A DNA stretch of 64,000 bases from Parvibaculaceae bacterium (GTDB taxonomy: Bacteria; Pseudomonadota; Alphaproteobacteria; Parvibaculales; Parvibaculaceae), in contig JAHBYJ010000001.1 in the NCBI GenBank assembly GCA_019636015.1, positions 2,294,066 through 2,358,065 on the forward strand, written 5' to 3'. The notes beneath the pieces are model-generated. The model saw only the letters and a program-made list of their open reading frames with translations. It had not been told where the DNA came from and made no database searches. The translations under genes were made by a program, and so were the position numbers. Within the stretch, counting starts at the first letter, position 1, and the number at the start of each line of letters is the position of its first letter. Of the stretch, positions 17,610 to 26,744 are shown piece by piece.

Positions 17610-18236
17610 TCAATCCTTCTGAACCAGCCGCGCCACATAGCGGGCAAGCATGTCGATTTCAAGATTAATCGGATCGCCGGCCTTGGCCGTCCCCCAGGTC
17701 GTGACCGCCTGGGTGTGGGGAATGATGTTGACGCCGAAGCGGGTTCCCTTTGCGTTTCCGCCGGGCTTCGGGTCTTCGACCTCATTCACGGTAAGCGATG
17801 TGCCGTTGAGCGTGACGGAACCTTTCGGCGCAATGAAGCGGCCGAGCCCCTCCGGCGCCTCGAAGGTGAAGCGCAGAGAGTCCCCCTCGGGACGGATATC
17901 GACGATATGGCCGACCCCGTCGACATGACCGCTGACGACATGGCCGCCGAGCTCGTCGCCCGCCTTCAGCGCGCGTTCGAGATTGATCCTCGTGCCTTCT
18001 GCCCAGCTGCCGAGCGTCGTGCAATCGAGCGACTCCTGCGAGACATCGACGGCGAACCAGCTGCCATCTGCATCGCGGCCCTTCTCGACCACGGTGAGGC
18101 AGCAGCCGGCGCAGGCGATGGAGGCGCCGAGATCGATGCCGTCGGGATCGTAGGACGTCGCGATGACGAAGCGCGTATCGCCGCGCTTTTCCACCGCGCG
18201 CACCCGCCCGACATCGGTGATGATTCCGGTAAACAA
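17610..18236 (-). CDS. ribE: riboflavin synthase
   Basis: A 208-residue riboflavin synthase alpha chain, which dismutates two lumazines to riboflavin. It has two lumazine-binding barrels: the first with FTGIITDVGRVRAVEKRG and SIACAGCCLTVV, the second beginning near VVSGHVDGVGHI and containing SVTLNGTSLTVNEV. The N-terminal FTGII is the conserved start of the family. I therefore use the TTG at 18236, preceded by GAGGAG and one base beyond the ribD stop, not longer in-frame ATGs within ribD. The C-terminus IDMLARYVARL is typical. It falls between ribD and ribBX. Confidence 0.94.
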   Translation of the reverse strand: MFTGIITDVGRVRAVEKRGDTRFVIATSYDPDGIDLGASIACAGCCLTVVEKGRDADGSWFAVDVSQESLDCTTLGSWAEGTRINLERALKAGDELGGHVVSGHVDGVGHIVDIRPEGDSLRFTFEAPEGLGRFIAPKGSVTLNGTSLTVNEVEDPKPGGNAKGTRFGVNIIPHTQAVTTWGTAKAGDPINLEIDMLARYVARLVQKD

Positions 18237-18237
18237 G

Positions 18238-19359
18238 TCAGACGCTCCTCGCATAGCTTGCATGCATGTCGCCGCCGGCACGGACCGCGTCGCGCAGCAT
18301 GAAACGGGGCGCGCCTTCCACATGCCTGATGCCGAGCGCAGCGACGGCGGGATAACCGTCGCCGCCGATCAGGCGCGCCGCCTGGAACCATTCGATACGG
18401 TCGACCAGCGCGTCGCGCACCAGCGATGCGGCAAGCCGTGCGCCGCCTTCCACCAGCACGCGCGTGATGCCCCGTGCAGCGAGCTTCTCCATAGCCTGAC
18501 GCATATCCATGGAGCCGTCCGCGCCCGGCTCGACATCGATCAGTTCGACGCCGCAATCCTCGAACGCCTTGCGTCGCGCGGCATCGCCCTCCGGCATGGT
18601 CAGTATCCAGAGCGGCAGGTTGCGCGCATCGCGGACGAGCTTCGAGGTAAGCGGCAGGCGCAGCCTCCCGTCCGCCACGATGCGCACCGGCGAGTGGTCG
18701 CCGAGGCCCGGCAGGCGGCAGGTAAGTTCGGGATCGTCCACGATCGCCGTGGCGGAGCCGACCATGATGGCGTCATGCGTGGCGCGCAGGAGATGCCCGC
18801 GCGCGCGAGCCACGTCGCCCGTGATCCATTTGCTCTGGCCTTCATGGGTTGCCGTCCGCCCGTCGAGCGAACCGGCGATCTTCAGCGTCACAAGCGGGCG
18901 CCGTTCGGACATGGTGAGGAAGAAACCGAGATTGAGTTCCTGAGCATCGGCGGCGCAGACATTCTCCGTCACCTCGATGCCCGCCTCCAGAAGCCGGGCA
19001 AAGCCGCGCCCCGCGACTTCCGGGTTCGGATCGGCGATCGCCCCGACGACGCGAGCCACGCCCGCTTCGATCAGTGCCTCCGCGCAAGGGCCGGTCTTGC
19101 CCCGATGCGAACAGGGCTCGAGGCTGACATAGGCCGTGGCGCCCCTTGCGAGTGCGCCTGCGCGGGCAAGCGCTTCCGTTTCCGCGTGAGGGCGGCCGCC
19201 CGGCTGGGTGAAGCCCCGCCCCACGACGCGCGGACCCTCGGCCTCTTCCCGGACGATGACGCAGCCGACCGCCGGGTTGGGCGCGACGCGGCCAAGGCCG
19301 CGCGCGGCGAGCGCCAGCGCCATTTTCACGAAGGGGATGTCGTAGGGCCGCATTGCCAT
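18238..19359 (-). CDS. ribD: bifunctional pyrimidine deaminase/reductase RibD
   Basis: A 373-residue two-domain enzyme for the second and third steps of riboflavin synthesis. The N-terminal cytidine-deaminase-like zinc site is HAETEAL with PCSHRGKTGPC. The C-terminal reductase domain (from about residue 155) shows LVTLKIAGSLDGRTA, GQSKWITGDVARARGHLLRA and VLVEGGARLAASLV. Both domains look intact, with full length typical of the family. It follows nrdR after 63 bases and precedes ribE. An ATG six bases inside (MRPYD) is an equally good start. Confidence 0.96.
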   Translation of the reverse strand: MAMRPYDIPFVKMALALAARGLGRVAPNPAVGCVIVREEAEGPRVVGRGFTQPGGRPHAETEALARAGALARGATAYVSLEPCSHRGKTGPCAEALIEAGVARVVGAIADPNPEVAGRGFARLLEAGIEVTENVCAADAQELNLGFFLTMSERRPLVTLKIAGSLDGRTATHEGQSKWITGDVARARGHLLRATHDAIMVGSATAIVDDPELTCRLPGLGDHSPVRIVADGRLRLPLTSKLVRDARNLPLWILTMPEGDAARRKAFEDCGVELIDVEPGADGSMDMRQAMEKLAARGITRVLVEGGARLAASLVRDALVDRIEWFQAARLIGGDGYPAVAALGIRHVEGAPRFMLRDAVRAGGDMHASYARSV

Positions 19360-19422
19360 GGCCGCGCTATCATTCCTGTCGGCAGGCCCGATCCGGCCCG
19401 CATCAGGGGCAACCGGAAAAGC

Positions 19423-19908
19423 CTAGCGGTCGTCGTCGTCCTCGTCCCGCAGGGAGCCGATCGGTTTCAGCTCGCCCAGAATATCCTCGAAATCCTTGGC
19501 TTCCCGGAAGTTCCGGTACACCGATGCGAAACGCACATAGGCGACCGCATCGAGAGAGCTCAAGCCTTCCATGACCAGCTTGCCGATCACATTGGAGGGA
19601 ATTTCGCTCTCTCCCATGCTCTCCAGCCGCCTTACGATGCCGCTCACCATACGCTCAATACGCTCCTGCTCAACAGGGCGTTTACGCATGGCAACTTGCA
19701 CGGAACGCATGAGTTTATCCCTGTCGAAGGGGACCCTGCGGCCGCTGGTCTTGATGATCGTCAGTTCGCGGAGCTGCACCCGCTCGAACGTGGTAAACCG
19801 GCCGCCGCAGGCGGTGCAGAAGCGCCGCCGCCGGATCGCCGTATTGTCTTCGGTGGGACGCGAGTCCTTCACCTGCGTGTCTTCGTTACCGCAATATGGA
19901 CAACGCAT
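19423..19908 (-). CDS. nrdR: transcriptional repressor NrdR
   Basis: A 161-residue repressor of ribonucleotide reductase genes. The zinc ribbon has C3 and C6 in [13 protein letters not shown] and C31 and C34 in [19 protein letters not shown]. The ATP-cone domain follows ([20 protein letters not shown], then [13 protein letters not shown]). The C-terminus ends in an acidic tail. NrdR senses ATP/dATP balance. The location between glyA and ribD is the standard alphaproteobacterial one. Confidence 0.97.
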   Translation of the reverse strand: MRCPYCGNEDTQVKDSRPTEDNTAIRRRRFCTACGGRFTTFERVQLRELTIIKTSGRRVPFDRDKLMRSVQVAMRKRPVEQERIERMVSGIVRRLESMGESEIPSNVIGKLVMEGLSSLDAVAYVRFASVYRNFREAKDFEDILGELKPIGSLRDEDDDDR

Positions 19909-19950
19909 GCGCCGCCAGCCCCCTCTTGATGCATCCGGACCTGTGGTCCG

Positions 19951-21267
19951 TTATTTCGGCCCGCCATAGATCGGAAAACGCCGGCAGAGCTCGATCACCC
20001 GTTCCCGCACGCCCGCCTCCACATCCGCATTGTTCTCTTCGCCGTTCTTCGCCAGCCCGTCGAGAACTTCCGTGATGAGCTTGCCGACCGTCTCGAACTC
20101 CGCGACGCCAAAACCGCGCGTCGTGCCGGCGGGCGTGCCGAGACGCACGCCGGAAGTGACCATCGGCTTTTCGGGATCGAACGGAATGCCGTTCTTGTTG
20201 CAGGTGATGTGCGCGCGCTCAAGCGCCGCTTCAGCCACCTTGCCGGTGAGCTTCTTCGGACGGAGATCGACCAGCATCAGATGCGTATCGGTGCCGCCGG
20301 AGACGATCGCGGCGCCGCCATCGACCAGCGTCGAGGCGAGCTTGCGCGCGTTCTCCACCACGGCCGCCGCATAGGACTTGAACTCTGGACGGAGCGCCTC
20401 GCCGAAGGCGACCGCCTTGCCCGCGATCACATGCATGAGCGGGCCGCCCTGGATGCCCGGGAAGATCGCGGAATTGATCTTCTTCCCGATCTCTTCGTTG
20501 TTCGACAGGATCATGCCGCCGCGCGGACCGCGCAGCGTCTTGTGGGTGGTCGTCGTCACGACATCGGCGTAAGGCAGCGGGCTCGGATGCGCCCCACCCG
20601 CGACGAGACCGGCGAAATGCGCCATGTCCACCATGAAGAGCGCGCCGACGCTGTCGGCGATCTCGCGGAAGGCCTTGAAGTCGATCACGCGCGGATAGGC
20701 GGAGCCGCCGGCGATGATGAGCTTCGGCTTGTGCTCCTTCGCGAGGCTCGCGACCTCGTCCATGTCGATCAGGTGGTCCTGCTGGCGCACGCCATACTGG
20801 ATCGCGTTGAACCACTTGCCGGACTGGTTGGGGGCGGCGCCGTGGGTCAGGTGGCCGCCGGCGGCGAGGCTCATGCCGAGGATGGTGTCGCCCGGCTTCA
20901 GCAGCGCCATCATCACGCCCTGGTTCGCCTGCGAGCCCGAATTGGGCTGCACATTGGCGAAGGAACAGCCAAAGAGCTTCTTCGCGCGCTCGATGGCGAG
21001 ATTCTCGGCGATGTCGACGAACTCGCAGCCGCCGTAATAGCGCTTGCCGGGGTAACCCTCGGCATATTTGTTCGTCATGATCGAGCCCTGCGCCTCGAGC
21101 ACGGCGCGGGAGACGATGTTCTCCGATGCGATCAGCTCGATCTCGTTCTGCTGGCGTCCGAGCTCCTTCTCGATCGCGGCAAGGATATCCGGATCGCTCT
21201 TTGCAAGCCCATCCGTGAAGAACCCTGCAAACTGGACCTTTCCGGCGGCGGCATCGCTCAAAGACAT
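19951..21267 (-). CDS. glyA: serine hydroxymethyltransferase
   Basis: A 438-residue PLP enzyme that interconverts serine and glycine while charging tetrahydrofolate with a one-carbon unit. Clear motifs are [56 protein letters not shown] and the PLP-lysine segment [16 protein letters not shown]. The start [10 protein letters not shown] has AAAGGTAG upstream; an earlier in-frame ATG adds 14 unconserved residues. It is the promoter-proximal gene of the glyA-nrdR-rib-nusB-thiL series, with a 462-base spacer to mucR upstream. Confidence 0.98.
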   Translation of the reverse strand: MSLSDAAAGKVQFAGFFTDGLAKSDPDILAAIEKELGRQQNEIELIASENIVSRAVLEAQGSIMTNKYAEGYPGKRYYGGCEFVDIAENLAIERAKKLFGCSFANVQPNSGSQANQGVMMALLKPGDTILGMSLAAGGHLTHGAAPNQSGKWFNAIQYGVRQQDHLIDMDEVASLAKEHKPKLIIAGGSAYPRVIDFKAFREIADSVGALFMVDMAHFAGLVAGGAHPSPLPYADVVTTTTHKTLRGPRGGMILSNNEEIGKKINSAIFPGIQGGPLMHVIAGKAVAFGEALRPEFKSYAAAVVENARKLASTLVDGGAAIVSGGTDTHLMLVDLRPKKLTGKVAEAALERAHITCNKNGIPFDPEKPMVTSGVRLGTPAGTTRGFGVAEFETVGKLITEVLDGLAKNGEENNADVEAGVRERVIELCRRFPIYGGPK

Positions 21268-21729
21268 AAATCTACCTTTTGTTACCAATTCGAAGGCTTT
21301 GGTGAGCATTCCTCATTCCCCGTCGCAAACGAGGAGCGCCGGAAATGGAAGCTCGTTTTGAAGGCGGCTTGATACCACATCTCGTCGGCGACCGCCAATT
21401 CGGCACTAAGCCTCGCGAGGAGGACCCGCCCGGCCCTCGGGAGGGGCTGCCACCCTCATGGAGCGCCCGAGCGGATACTGACAATCTATTCTATATAGGA
21501 TTAATGTAAGAATTCAGAGCAATGTAAGGTTTACTTGGGCTCCCTGATCGATAATCTTTTGAGTCAACGCGAAATTCATTGATTCACCTTGGTTCCAATC
21601 GGTTTAGACATGTCACCATCTAGACGATAATCTTGATATTCAAAGTTGAAGGCGCTATACCGCGCTGGAAATTTGTATTGGCACGAGCCGCGAATGGCGG
21701 TTTCGCATTCAGGCGGGCACGACGTCGAG
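21268..21729. other. AT-rich intergenic region between glyA and mucR
   Basis: A 462-base spacer between two divergent genes. The glyA-proximal half has ordinary composition. The half nearer mucR (about 21480-21690) is strongly AT-rich, with TA-rich runs such as CTATTCTATATAGGATTAAT at 21487 and CATCTAGACGATAATCTTGA. MucR-type regulators bind AT-rich sites with TA steps and often regulate their own promoter, so this is a plausible regulatory region. I see no riboswitch fold that I recognise and no other gene. Confidence 0.55.
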
Positions 21730-22173
21730 ATGAGCGACACCAAGTCTTCGGATTCCATCGACTCCACTGAAATACTTCGGCTGGCGACTGAAATTGTTGC
21801 TGCTTATGTCAGTAACAATGCAATGTCCGCGAACGATCTACCGGGAATGATCCGCACGGTCCATTCGACCCTCGCAGGTCTCGACCAGAGCGCCGCGCCC
21901 CGGGAAAGCGATCTGACGCCGGCCGTGCCCGTCAAGAAATCGGTCACCGCCGACTACATCGTCTGCCTGGAAGACGGCAAGAAGCTCAAAATGCTGAAGC
22001 GCTACCTGCGCTCGCAATACGGGCTGACGCCGGAAGAATATCGCGCCCGCTGGAACCTGCCCCACGATTATCCGATGGTGGCGCCGAACTACGCCGCGCA
22101 GCGCTCCAAGCTTGCCAAGCAGATCGGCCTCGGCCGCGTCGCCGAAGCGGCAAAACCGCGCCGGAAGAAATAA
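21730..22173 (+). CDS. mucR: MucR/Ros-family regulator lacking zinc ligands
   Basis: A 147-residue MucR-family DNA-binding protein. The N-terminal oligomerisation region is ILRLATEIVAAYVSNNAMSA. The Ros-type domain is YIVCLEDGKKLKMLKRYLRS then QYGLTPEEYRARWNLPHDYP and MVAPNYAAQRSKLAKQIGLG. Of the Ros zinc ligands only C79 is kept; the positions of C82, H92 and H96/H97 are D82, Y92 and Q96/Y97. Zinc-free members of this family that still fold and bind DNA are known from Mesorhizobium loti. MucR proteins act as H-NS-like silencers and regulate exopolysaccharide, motility and cell cycle genes. I start at MSDTKSSDSI; longer starts add unconserved residues. Confidence 0.92.
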   Translation: MSDTKSSDSIDSTEILRLATEIVAAYVSNNAMSANDLPGMIRTVHSTLAGLDQSAAPRESDLTPAVPVKKSVTADYIVCLEDGKKLKMLKRYLRSQYGLTPEEYRARWNLPHDYPMVAPNYAAQRSKLAKQIGLGRVAEAAKPRRKK

Positions 22174-22179
22174 TCCGCC

Positions 22180-22464
22180 TCAAACGACGATGCCGCCCTT
22201 TCCGTCATCCGGCGGAACGGCAGGCGCGTCCTCGCGCCCCTCTTCCCCAGCCTTTTGAAGCACGTAGCGCAACTTGCGAAGCGCGATGGCCTCAAGCTCC
22301 GTCTGCGCGGCGCTGGACGGGCCGACGATGGAAACCTCCTTGCCGGTTTCCACGTCGATGGCCGAGACCTTCATGCTGATGCCGACCGGCACGAACTCGA
22401 AAATGACCTCGCGGCCATCGCGGTTCACGGGGCGCTTGCCCCTATGCCGGTTTTCAGGCGGCAC
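22180..22464 (-). CDS. conserved small alphaproteobacterial protein (DUF6898-like)
   Basis: A 94-residue protein with core [40 protein letters not shown] and [15 protein letters not shown]. It resembles a small conserved family found next to hemA in alphaproteobacteria, which I believe is catalogued as DUF6898; the name is from memory. The central beta-rich part and helical end suggest a compact fold, and the tail is acidic and disordered. It overlaps the hemA stop by 11 bases and must be co-transcribed. Function unknown. Confidence 0.72.
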   Translation of the reverse strand: MPPENRHRGKRPVNRDGREVIFEFVPVGISMKVSAIDVETGKEVSIVGPSSAAQTELEAIALRKLRYVLQKAGEEGREDAPAVPPDDGKGGIVV

Positions 22465-23665
22465 GCCTGATCTTGCGGCGCGTCCAGACCTGATCGAGCG
22501 CCGAAACGAGATCGCGCATCATCTCGTCGGTATGCACGGGAAGCGGCGTGAAGCGCAGCCGCTCCGTGCCGCGCGGCACGGTCGGATAATTGATCGGCTG
22601 GACGTAGATGCCGTAGTCGCTCAACAGCTCGTCGCTGACCTGCTTGCAGACGACGGGATCGCCCACCATGACCGGTACGATATGGCTTTCGCACCACATG
22701 ACGGGCAGGCCCGCATCCGCCATCATGCGGCGAAGTGTCGATGCGCGTTCCTGATGGATTTCGCGCTCGACCGAACTCGTCTTGAGATGGCGGACCGCCG
22801 CCAGGACGCCGGCGACCAGCACCGGCGAAAGCGAGGTCGAGAAGATGAAGCCCGGCGCATAGGAACGCACGACATCCACGAGATCGGCGGAGGCGGCGAT
22901 ATAGCCGCCCATCACGCCGAAGCCCTTGGCGAGCGTGCCCTCGATGATATCGACCTTGTCGAGCACACCGTCGCGCTCGGCAATGCCGCCGCCGCGCGGG
23001 CCATAGAGCCCGACCGCATGCACCTCGTCGAGATAGGTCAAAGCGCCATACTTCCGCGCGAGATCGCAGATGGCGCCGATGGGCGCGATGTCGCCATCCA
23101 TCGAATAGACGGATTCGAAGGCGACGATCTTCGGCTGATCGGGGTCGATCGCGCGAAGCAGTTCTTCGAGATGCGCGAGGTCGTTGTGCTTCCACAGACG
23201 CTTCGGCCCGCCGCCGCGGCGGATGCCCTCGATCATCGAGGCATGATTCATCTCGTCCGAGATGATGACGCAATCGCCGAGAATGCGCGCAAGCGTCGAA
23301 AGCGTGGCATCATTTGCCGCATAGCCCGAGGTGAAGAGAAGCGCTGCTTCCTTGCCATGAAGATCGGCAATCTCGCGCTCGAGCTGGACGTGGTAATGCG
23401 TCGTGCCGGAAATATTGCGTGTGCCGCCCGAGCCCGCGCCGACCGTGTCGATCGCCTCATGCATGGCCTGGAGCACCGCCGGATGCTGGCCCATGCCGAG
23501 ATAGTCGTTGGAACACCAGACGACGATATCCCTTGTGCCTTCGGGCGTGTGGAAGGTCGCGCAAGGGAACGAGCCGCGATGCCGCACGATATCGGCAAAG
23601 ACGCGATAGCGGCCTTCATCCTTGACCGCCTGCAGCGCTTCGCTGAGTTTCCGCTCGTAATCCAT
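22454..23665 (-). CDS. hemA: 5-aminolevulinate synthase
   Basis: A 403-residue PLP enzyme that condenses glycine and succinyl-CoA to 5-aminolevulinate, the C4 (Shemin) entry to heme that marks alphaproteobacteria. Motifs include [48 protein letters not shown] and [16 protein letters not shown]. The PLP lysine is K247 in [10 protein letters not shown]. The length is usual for the family. No long upstream leader or FNR-like site was recognised. It works with hemB at 30008 in this window. Confidence 0.98.
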   Translation of the reverse strand: MDYERKLSEALQAVKDEGRYRVFADIVRHRGSFPCATFHTPEGTRDIVVWCSNDYLGMGQHPAVLQAMHEAIDTVGAGSGGTRNISGTTHYHVQLEREIADLHGKEAALLFTSGYAANDATLSTLARILGDCVIISDEMNHASMIEGIRRGGGPKRLWKHNDLAHLEELLRAIDPDQPKIVAFESVYSMDGDIAPIGAICDLARKYGALTYLDEVHAVGLYGPRGGGIAERDGVLDKVDIIEGTLAKGFGVMGGYIAASADLVDVVRSYAPGFIFSTSLSPVLVAGVLAAVRHLKTSSVEREIHQERASTLRRMMADAGLPVMWCESHIVPVMVGDPVVCKQVSDELLSDYGIYVQPINYPTVPRGTERLRFTPLPVHTDEMMRDLVSALDQVWTRRKIRRAA

Positions 23666-23793
23666 CTCGTACCTGTCCTGCGATCCGGTTTGACCGGCTT
23701 TTCATGTGATTCTAGCACACCTTAGCCCGCATCCACAGCCTCGCCAGCCGCGAATTGTCGCAGAATAGACATGGGTTATAGACAAGCGTGGCG

Positions 23794-24567
23794 CTAGGCC
23801 CAAAGGCCCTTTTCCATCAGGACCTTCCGCAGCAGGGCCGGATCGTCGGTCATGATGCCGTCCACGCCGAGGTCGATCAGCCGCCGCATTTCGGCCTCCT
23901 CGTCGATGGTCCAGACATGGACCTGAAGGCCGAGCTCATGGGCCTTGCCCACCAGCGCCCCGTCGACAAGGCGGAGGCCATATTGCTCTATCGGGATCTG
24001 CGCGCAGCCTTCCACAAAGCCGCCCATCAGGAAGCCCGCCGGCCCGGCCCAGCTCGCGAAACGCAGGCGGCTCGTGGAGAGCGGTCCCATGCCGGTGCAG
24101 AGCCGCGGGCCGATGGCCTCGCGGATGCCTGCCGTGCGCCGCCCCGAAAAGGCAGTCACACAGACCCGCTCCACCGCGCCCGATTCCTTCAGAAGCCGGA
24201 TCAGTGGCCCTGCCGCATTGTCGCGCTTCGGATCGATGTTGATGCGTATGTCGGGCCAGGCGGAGAGCAGATCGGCCATCAGGGGAATGGGCTCGGTACC
24301 GGCGATCCGCGCCTTCTTTACATCGGCATAATCCATCTCCGCGATGCAGCCGGTGCTGTCGGTCACGCGGTCGAGGTGGTCGTCGTGAAAGGCGAGAAGC
24401 ACGCCGTCGCGCGTCGCATGGACATCCGTCTCGATATAGCGGTAGCCGAGATCGACCGCACCCTGAAACGCCGGCATCGTGTTTTCCGGCCAGGCCCCCG
24501 CGCCGCCGCGATGGGCGAAGGCCAGCAGCCCGTCATGTTCGAGATAGGGAAACTTCGCCGGACGCAT
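23794..24567 (-). CDS. glycerophosphodiester phosphodiesterase
   Basis: A 257-residue cytoplasmic GDPD-family enzyme that hydrolyses glycerophosphodiesters to glycerol 3-phosphate and an alcohol. The catalytic N-terminal motif is FAHRGGAGAWPENTMPAF, with the HRG-x5-PENT pattern. ETDVHATRDGVLLAFHDDHL supplies the metal-binding Glu/Asp and second histidine. INIDPKRD and VHVWTIDEEAEMRRLIDLGV complete the TIM barrel. There is no signal peptide. The start is the ATG of MRPAKFPYLE; a GTG 12 bases upstream is possible. It lies 24 bases after the L,D-transpeptidase stop, so the two may be one transcript. Confidence 0.93.
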   Translation of the reverse strand: MRPAKFPYLEHDGLLAFAHRGGAGAWPENTMPAFQGAVDLGYRYIETDVHATRDGVLLAFHDDHLDRVTDSTGCIAEMDYADVKKARIAGTEPIPLMADLLSAWPDIRINIDPKRDNAAGPLIRLLKESGAVERVCVTAFSGRRTAGIREAIGPRLCTGMGPLSTSRLRFASWAGPAGFLMGGFVEGCAQIPIEQYGLRLVDGALVGKAHELGLQVHVWTIDEEAEMRRLIDLGVDGIMTDDPALLRKVLMEKGLWA

Positions 24568-24591
24568 GATCCTGCCCACCGCTGGAGGAGC

Positions 24592-25986
24592 CTAGTTGGT
24601 GAGCGAGCTCGTGTTCACGCCCCCATCGCGAGCATACACGTCATCGCGGAATTGCACGACGCCCGAAGGATCGACCCAGGCCGTGAGATAGGTGAGGAAG
24701 ATCGGCACCGGCGCGGCCAGATAGACATTCCGGAACTGCCCGGAGGCGACGGAGGACTGGACGCGCGATGCATCCCAGTCCGGGCTGTCGCCCTGCATGA
24801 TCCAGGAGACGAGGCCAGCGACATTCTGCACACGGACGCAACCGGAGCTGAAATTCCGCTCCTGACGGCCGAACAGGGTCTGCGTCGGCGTGTCGTGCAG
24901 GAAGATCGCATCGTTATTGGGGAAATTGATCTTCAGAGAACCGAGCGAATTCCACGGACCCGGGTCCTGCCGCAGATAATAGGCTTCATTGATGCGCGGA
25001 TTGGACCAATCGACCCTCGACGGATCGAGCTCGCGGATATTGTCGCCCCAGCCCTGCATGACCCGGATGCCCTGCCGCTGGAGATATTGCGGATTGGCCC
25101 GGATCTTCGGCAGCATGTCCGCCATGGCGATCGACTTCGGCACGTACCAGTAGGGATTGAAGGTGATCGAGTTCACATGGCTCGTGATTTCGGGCGTTTG
25201 CCGGAGCGTCGTGCCGACAATGACGCGCTCGTGGAATTCGACGGCGCCGTGATTGACCGCCTCGACTTCCTGCCCGGCGATATTCACGAAGATGTAGCGC
25301 CCCTGGAGCTGCGGTACGAGTTTTTCGACGCGACGCAGATTGAGCTCGAGCTGACGCAGCCGCGTCTGCACCGACACATTCATCGCTGCAATCGTCCGCC
25401 TGCCGACGATACCGTCCGGCTCAAGCCCGTTGCGGCGCTGGAACCCCGTCACGGCCTGTTCGAGTTCCGGATCGTAGAGGAACGGATCGCCCGGCGAGAC
25501 ATTGAGGTCGCCCGACGCCATCAGCCTTTCACGCACCCTGGCGACGCGCTCGTCGCGCACGCCGAGTTCGAGCCGCTCGCCGGCGGGCACATGACCCCAG
25601 CCGCCCCAACTCGCGATTTCCTGATACTTCTGGATCGCCAGCACGATGGCCGCTGCGGAACCCTCGCCGATCGCCGGCACCGCGCTGTGGCGCGGTGCGA
25701 CTTCCGTCTCGAGCGACTGCGTTTCGGAATTTGCCGACCAGGGATCGACCCAATGGGTCTGGTCCTGACCGTAACCGGCGGCGGACTGGGCATGGGCGGG
25801 CATACCGGCGGCGAGGCCGATCCACGCGGCTGCGGCCAGAATGGCCACTCCTGCTCTGGAAAGTGTCGTCCTCACCCTGCCCTGCCCGCTTCCGCACTCA
25901 AAGACGCCAGAATGGCGCGCGCCATCCGCCATACCATTTTGGGACAGCTTGCCGTCTTTTACCCGATCTGCACCAGAACTTGCCAT
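24592..25986 (-). CDS. periplasmic L,D-transpeptidase (YcbB/LdtP type)
   Basis: A protein of about 464 residues. After a charged start comes a Sec signal (LSRAGVAILAAAAWIGLAAG, then MPAHA), placing it in the periplasm. Next is a peptidoglycan-binding domain (LEQAVTGFQRRNGLEPDGIV GRRTIAAMN split across the helix), then the YkuD catalytic domain with IFLHDTPTQTLFGRQERNFS followed by SGCVRVQN, containing the catalytic cysteine. Such enzymes make 3-3 cross-links or attach outer membrane proteins to peptidoglycan. The start is uncertain: 25986 and 25932 are both possible ATGs, and earlier ones run into the upstream marR gene. Confidence 0.9.
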   Translation of the reverse strand: MASSGADRVKDGKLSQNGMADGARHSGVFECGSGQGRVRTTLSRAGVAILAAAAWIGLAAGMPAHAQSAAGYGQDQTHWVDPWSANSETQSLETEVAPRHSAVPAIGEGSAAAIVLAIQKYQEIASWGGWGHVPAGERLELGVRDERVARVRERLMASGDLNVSPGDPFLYDPELEQAVTGFQRRNGLEPDGIVGRRTIAAMNVSVQTRLRQLELNLRRVEKLVPQLQGRYIFVNIAGQEVEAVNHGAVEFHERVIVGTTLRQTPEITSHVNSITFNPYWYVPKSIAMADMLPKIRANPQYLQRQGIRVMQGWGDNIRELDPSRVDWSNPRINEAYYLRQDPGPWNSLGSLKINFPNNDAIFLHDTPTQTLFGRQERNFSSGCVRVQNVAGLVSWIMQGDSPDWDASRVQSSVASGQFRNVYLAAPVPIFLTYLTAWVDPSGVVQFRDDVYARDGGVNTSSLTN

Positions 25987-26089
25987 CACACCCGGCCATA
26001 TCCGGGCCGCATCCGGCCCATAACAGGTCAGACTTGGCCACTCAGTGGCGGATTTGCAACTTTCGTGCAGTCCGGCAGAAGCTCGGCGT

Positions 26090-26602
26090 TCAGAGGCGGT
26101 AGCGAATCTGGTCGGTCCAGAAGCGTTCGAGCTTGAACAGCGTGGCATTGGTCTGGCGCAGTTCCTCGACGGAAATATCGCCGACATTGACCAGCATGCC
26201 GCAATGCTTGTTGTAGACCTCGTCGATCGAGGCGCAAATCGCCCGGCCCTTGTCGGTCAGGCGGACACGCACGGAACGGCGGTCGGAACGCGAACGCTGA
26301 TGGTGGATATAGCCCGCTTCCACCAGCTTCTTGAGATTGTAGGACACATTCGAACCGAGATAGTGGCCGCGCGTGCGAAGCTCGCCCGCCGTCATCTCGG
26401 AATCGCCGATATTGAACAGCAGCAGGGCCTGCACGCTGTTGATCTCGGTGCAATTGGTGCGGTCGAGCTCGTCCTTGATCACGTCGAGCAGACGACGATG
26501 CAGACGCTCGACATAGGTGAGCGTCTCAAGATAAGCCGGTTTCCGCCCCGGATCTTCCTGATCCTGGATGACGGGCTCTCGCTTGACGTTGGTCATACCC
26601 AT
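26090..26602 (-). CDS. ldtR: MarR-family regulator, LdtR type
   Basis: A 170-residue winged-helix regulator. YLETLTYVERLHRRLLDVIK (residues 24-43), INSVQALLLFNIGDSEMTAG and YLGSNVSYNLKKLVEAGYIH then HQRSRSDRRSVRVRLTDKG match the LdtR group of Rhizobiales and Liberibacter. There LdtR activates an adjacent L,D-transpeptidase gene and influences stress tolerance. Here the transpeptidase lies just downstream on the same strand, supporting the assignment. In Liberibacter the pair is divergent as I recall, so the arrangement differs. I start at MGMTNVKREP; an ATG two codons later is equivalent. Confidence 0.87.
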   Translation of the reverse strand: MGMTNVKREPVIQDQEDPGRKPAYLETLTYVERLHRRLLDVIKDELDRTNCTEINSVQALLLFNIGDSEMTAGELRTRGHYLGSNVSYNLKKLVEAGYIHHQRSRSDRRSVRVRLTDKGRAICASIDEVYNKHCGMLVNVGDISVEELRQTNATLFKLERFWTDQIRYRL

Positions 26603-26744
26603 TTGACTACTCGACCTCTGGCTCGCAACGAATCGCACATGAAGCGGCACTTCCTGTCCCGCGATTGCGCACTCTACCCAATGGGGTCCTAACGAGCCCT
26701 TAAACGCACCGGCTTGCGCTGCAAGTCGAGCCAGTTCGCCGCAG

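Noticed and set aside
17605..21729. An FMN riboswitch controlling the rib genes
   Set aside because: I looked in the spaces before ribD, ribE, ribBX and glyA. All but the glyA leader are too short, and the glyA leader lacks the conserved RFN helices.
21576..21767. A 63-codon minus-strand frame overlapping the start of mucR
   Set aside because: It has no ribosome site, overlaps the coding start of mucR and shows no family features.
23788..26136. A 782-codon open frame on the plus strand
   Set aside because: It runs antisense through both the phosphodiesterase and the L,D-transpeptidase genes, which show clear catalytic motifs.
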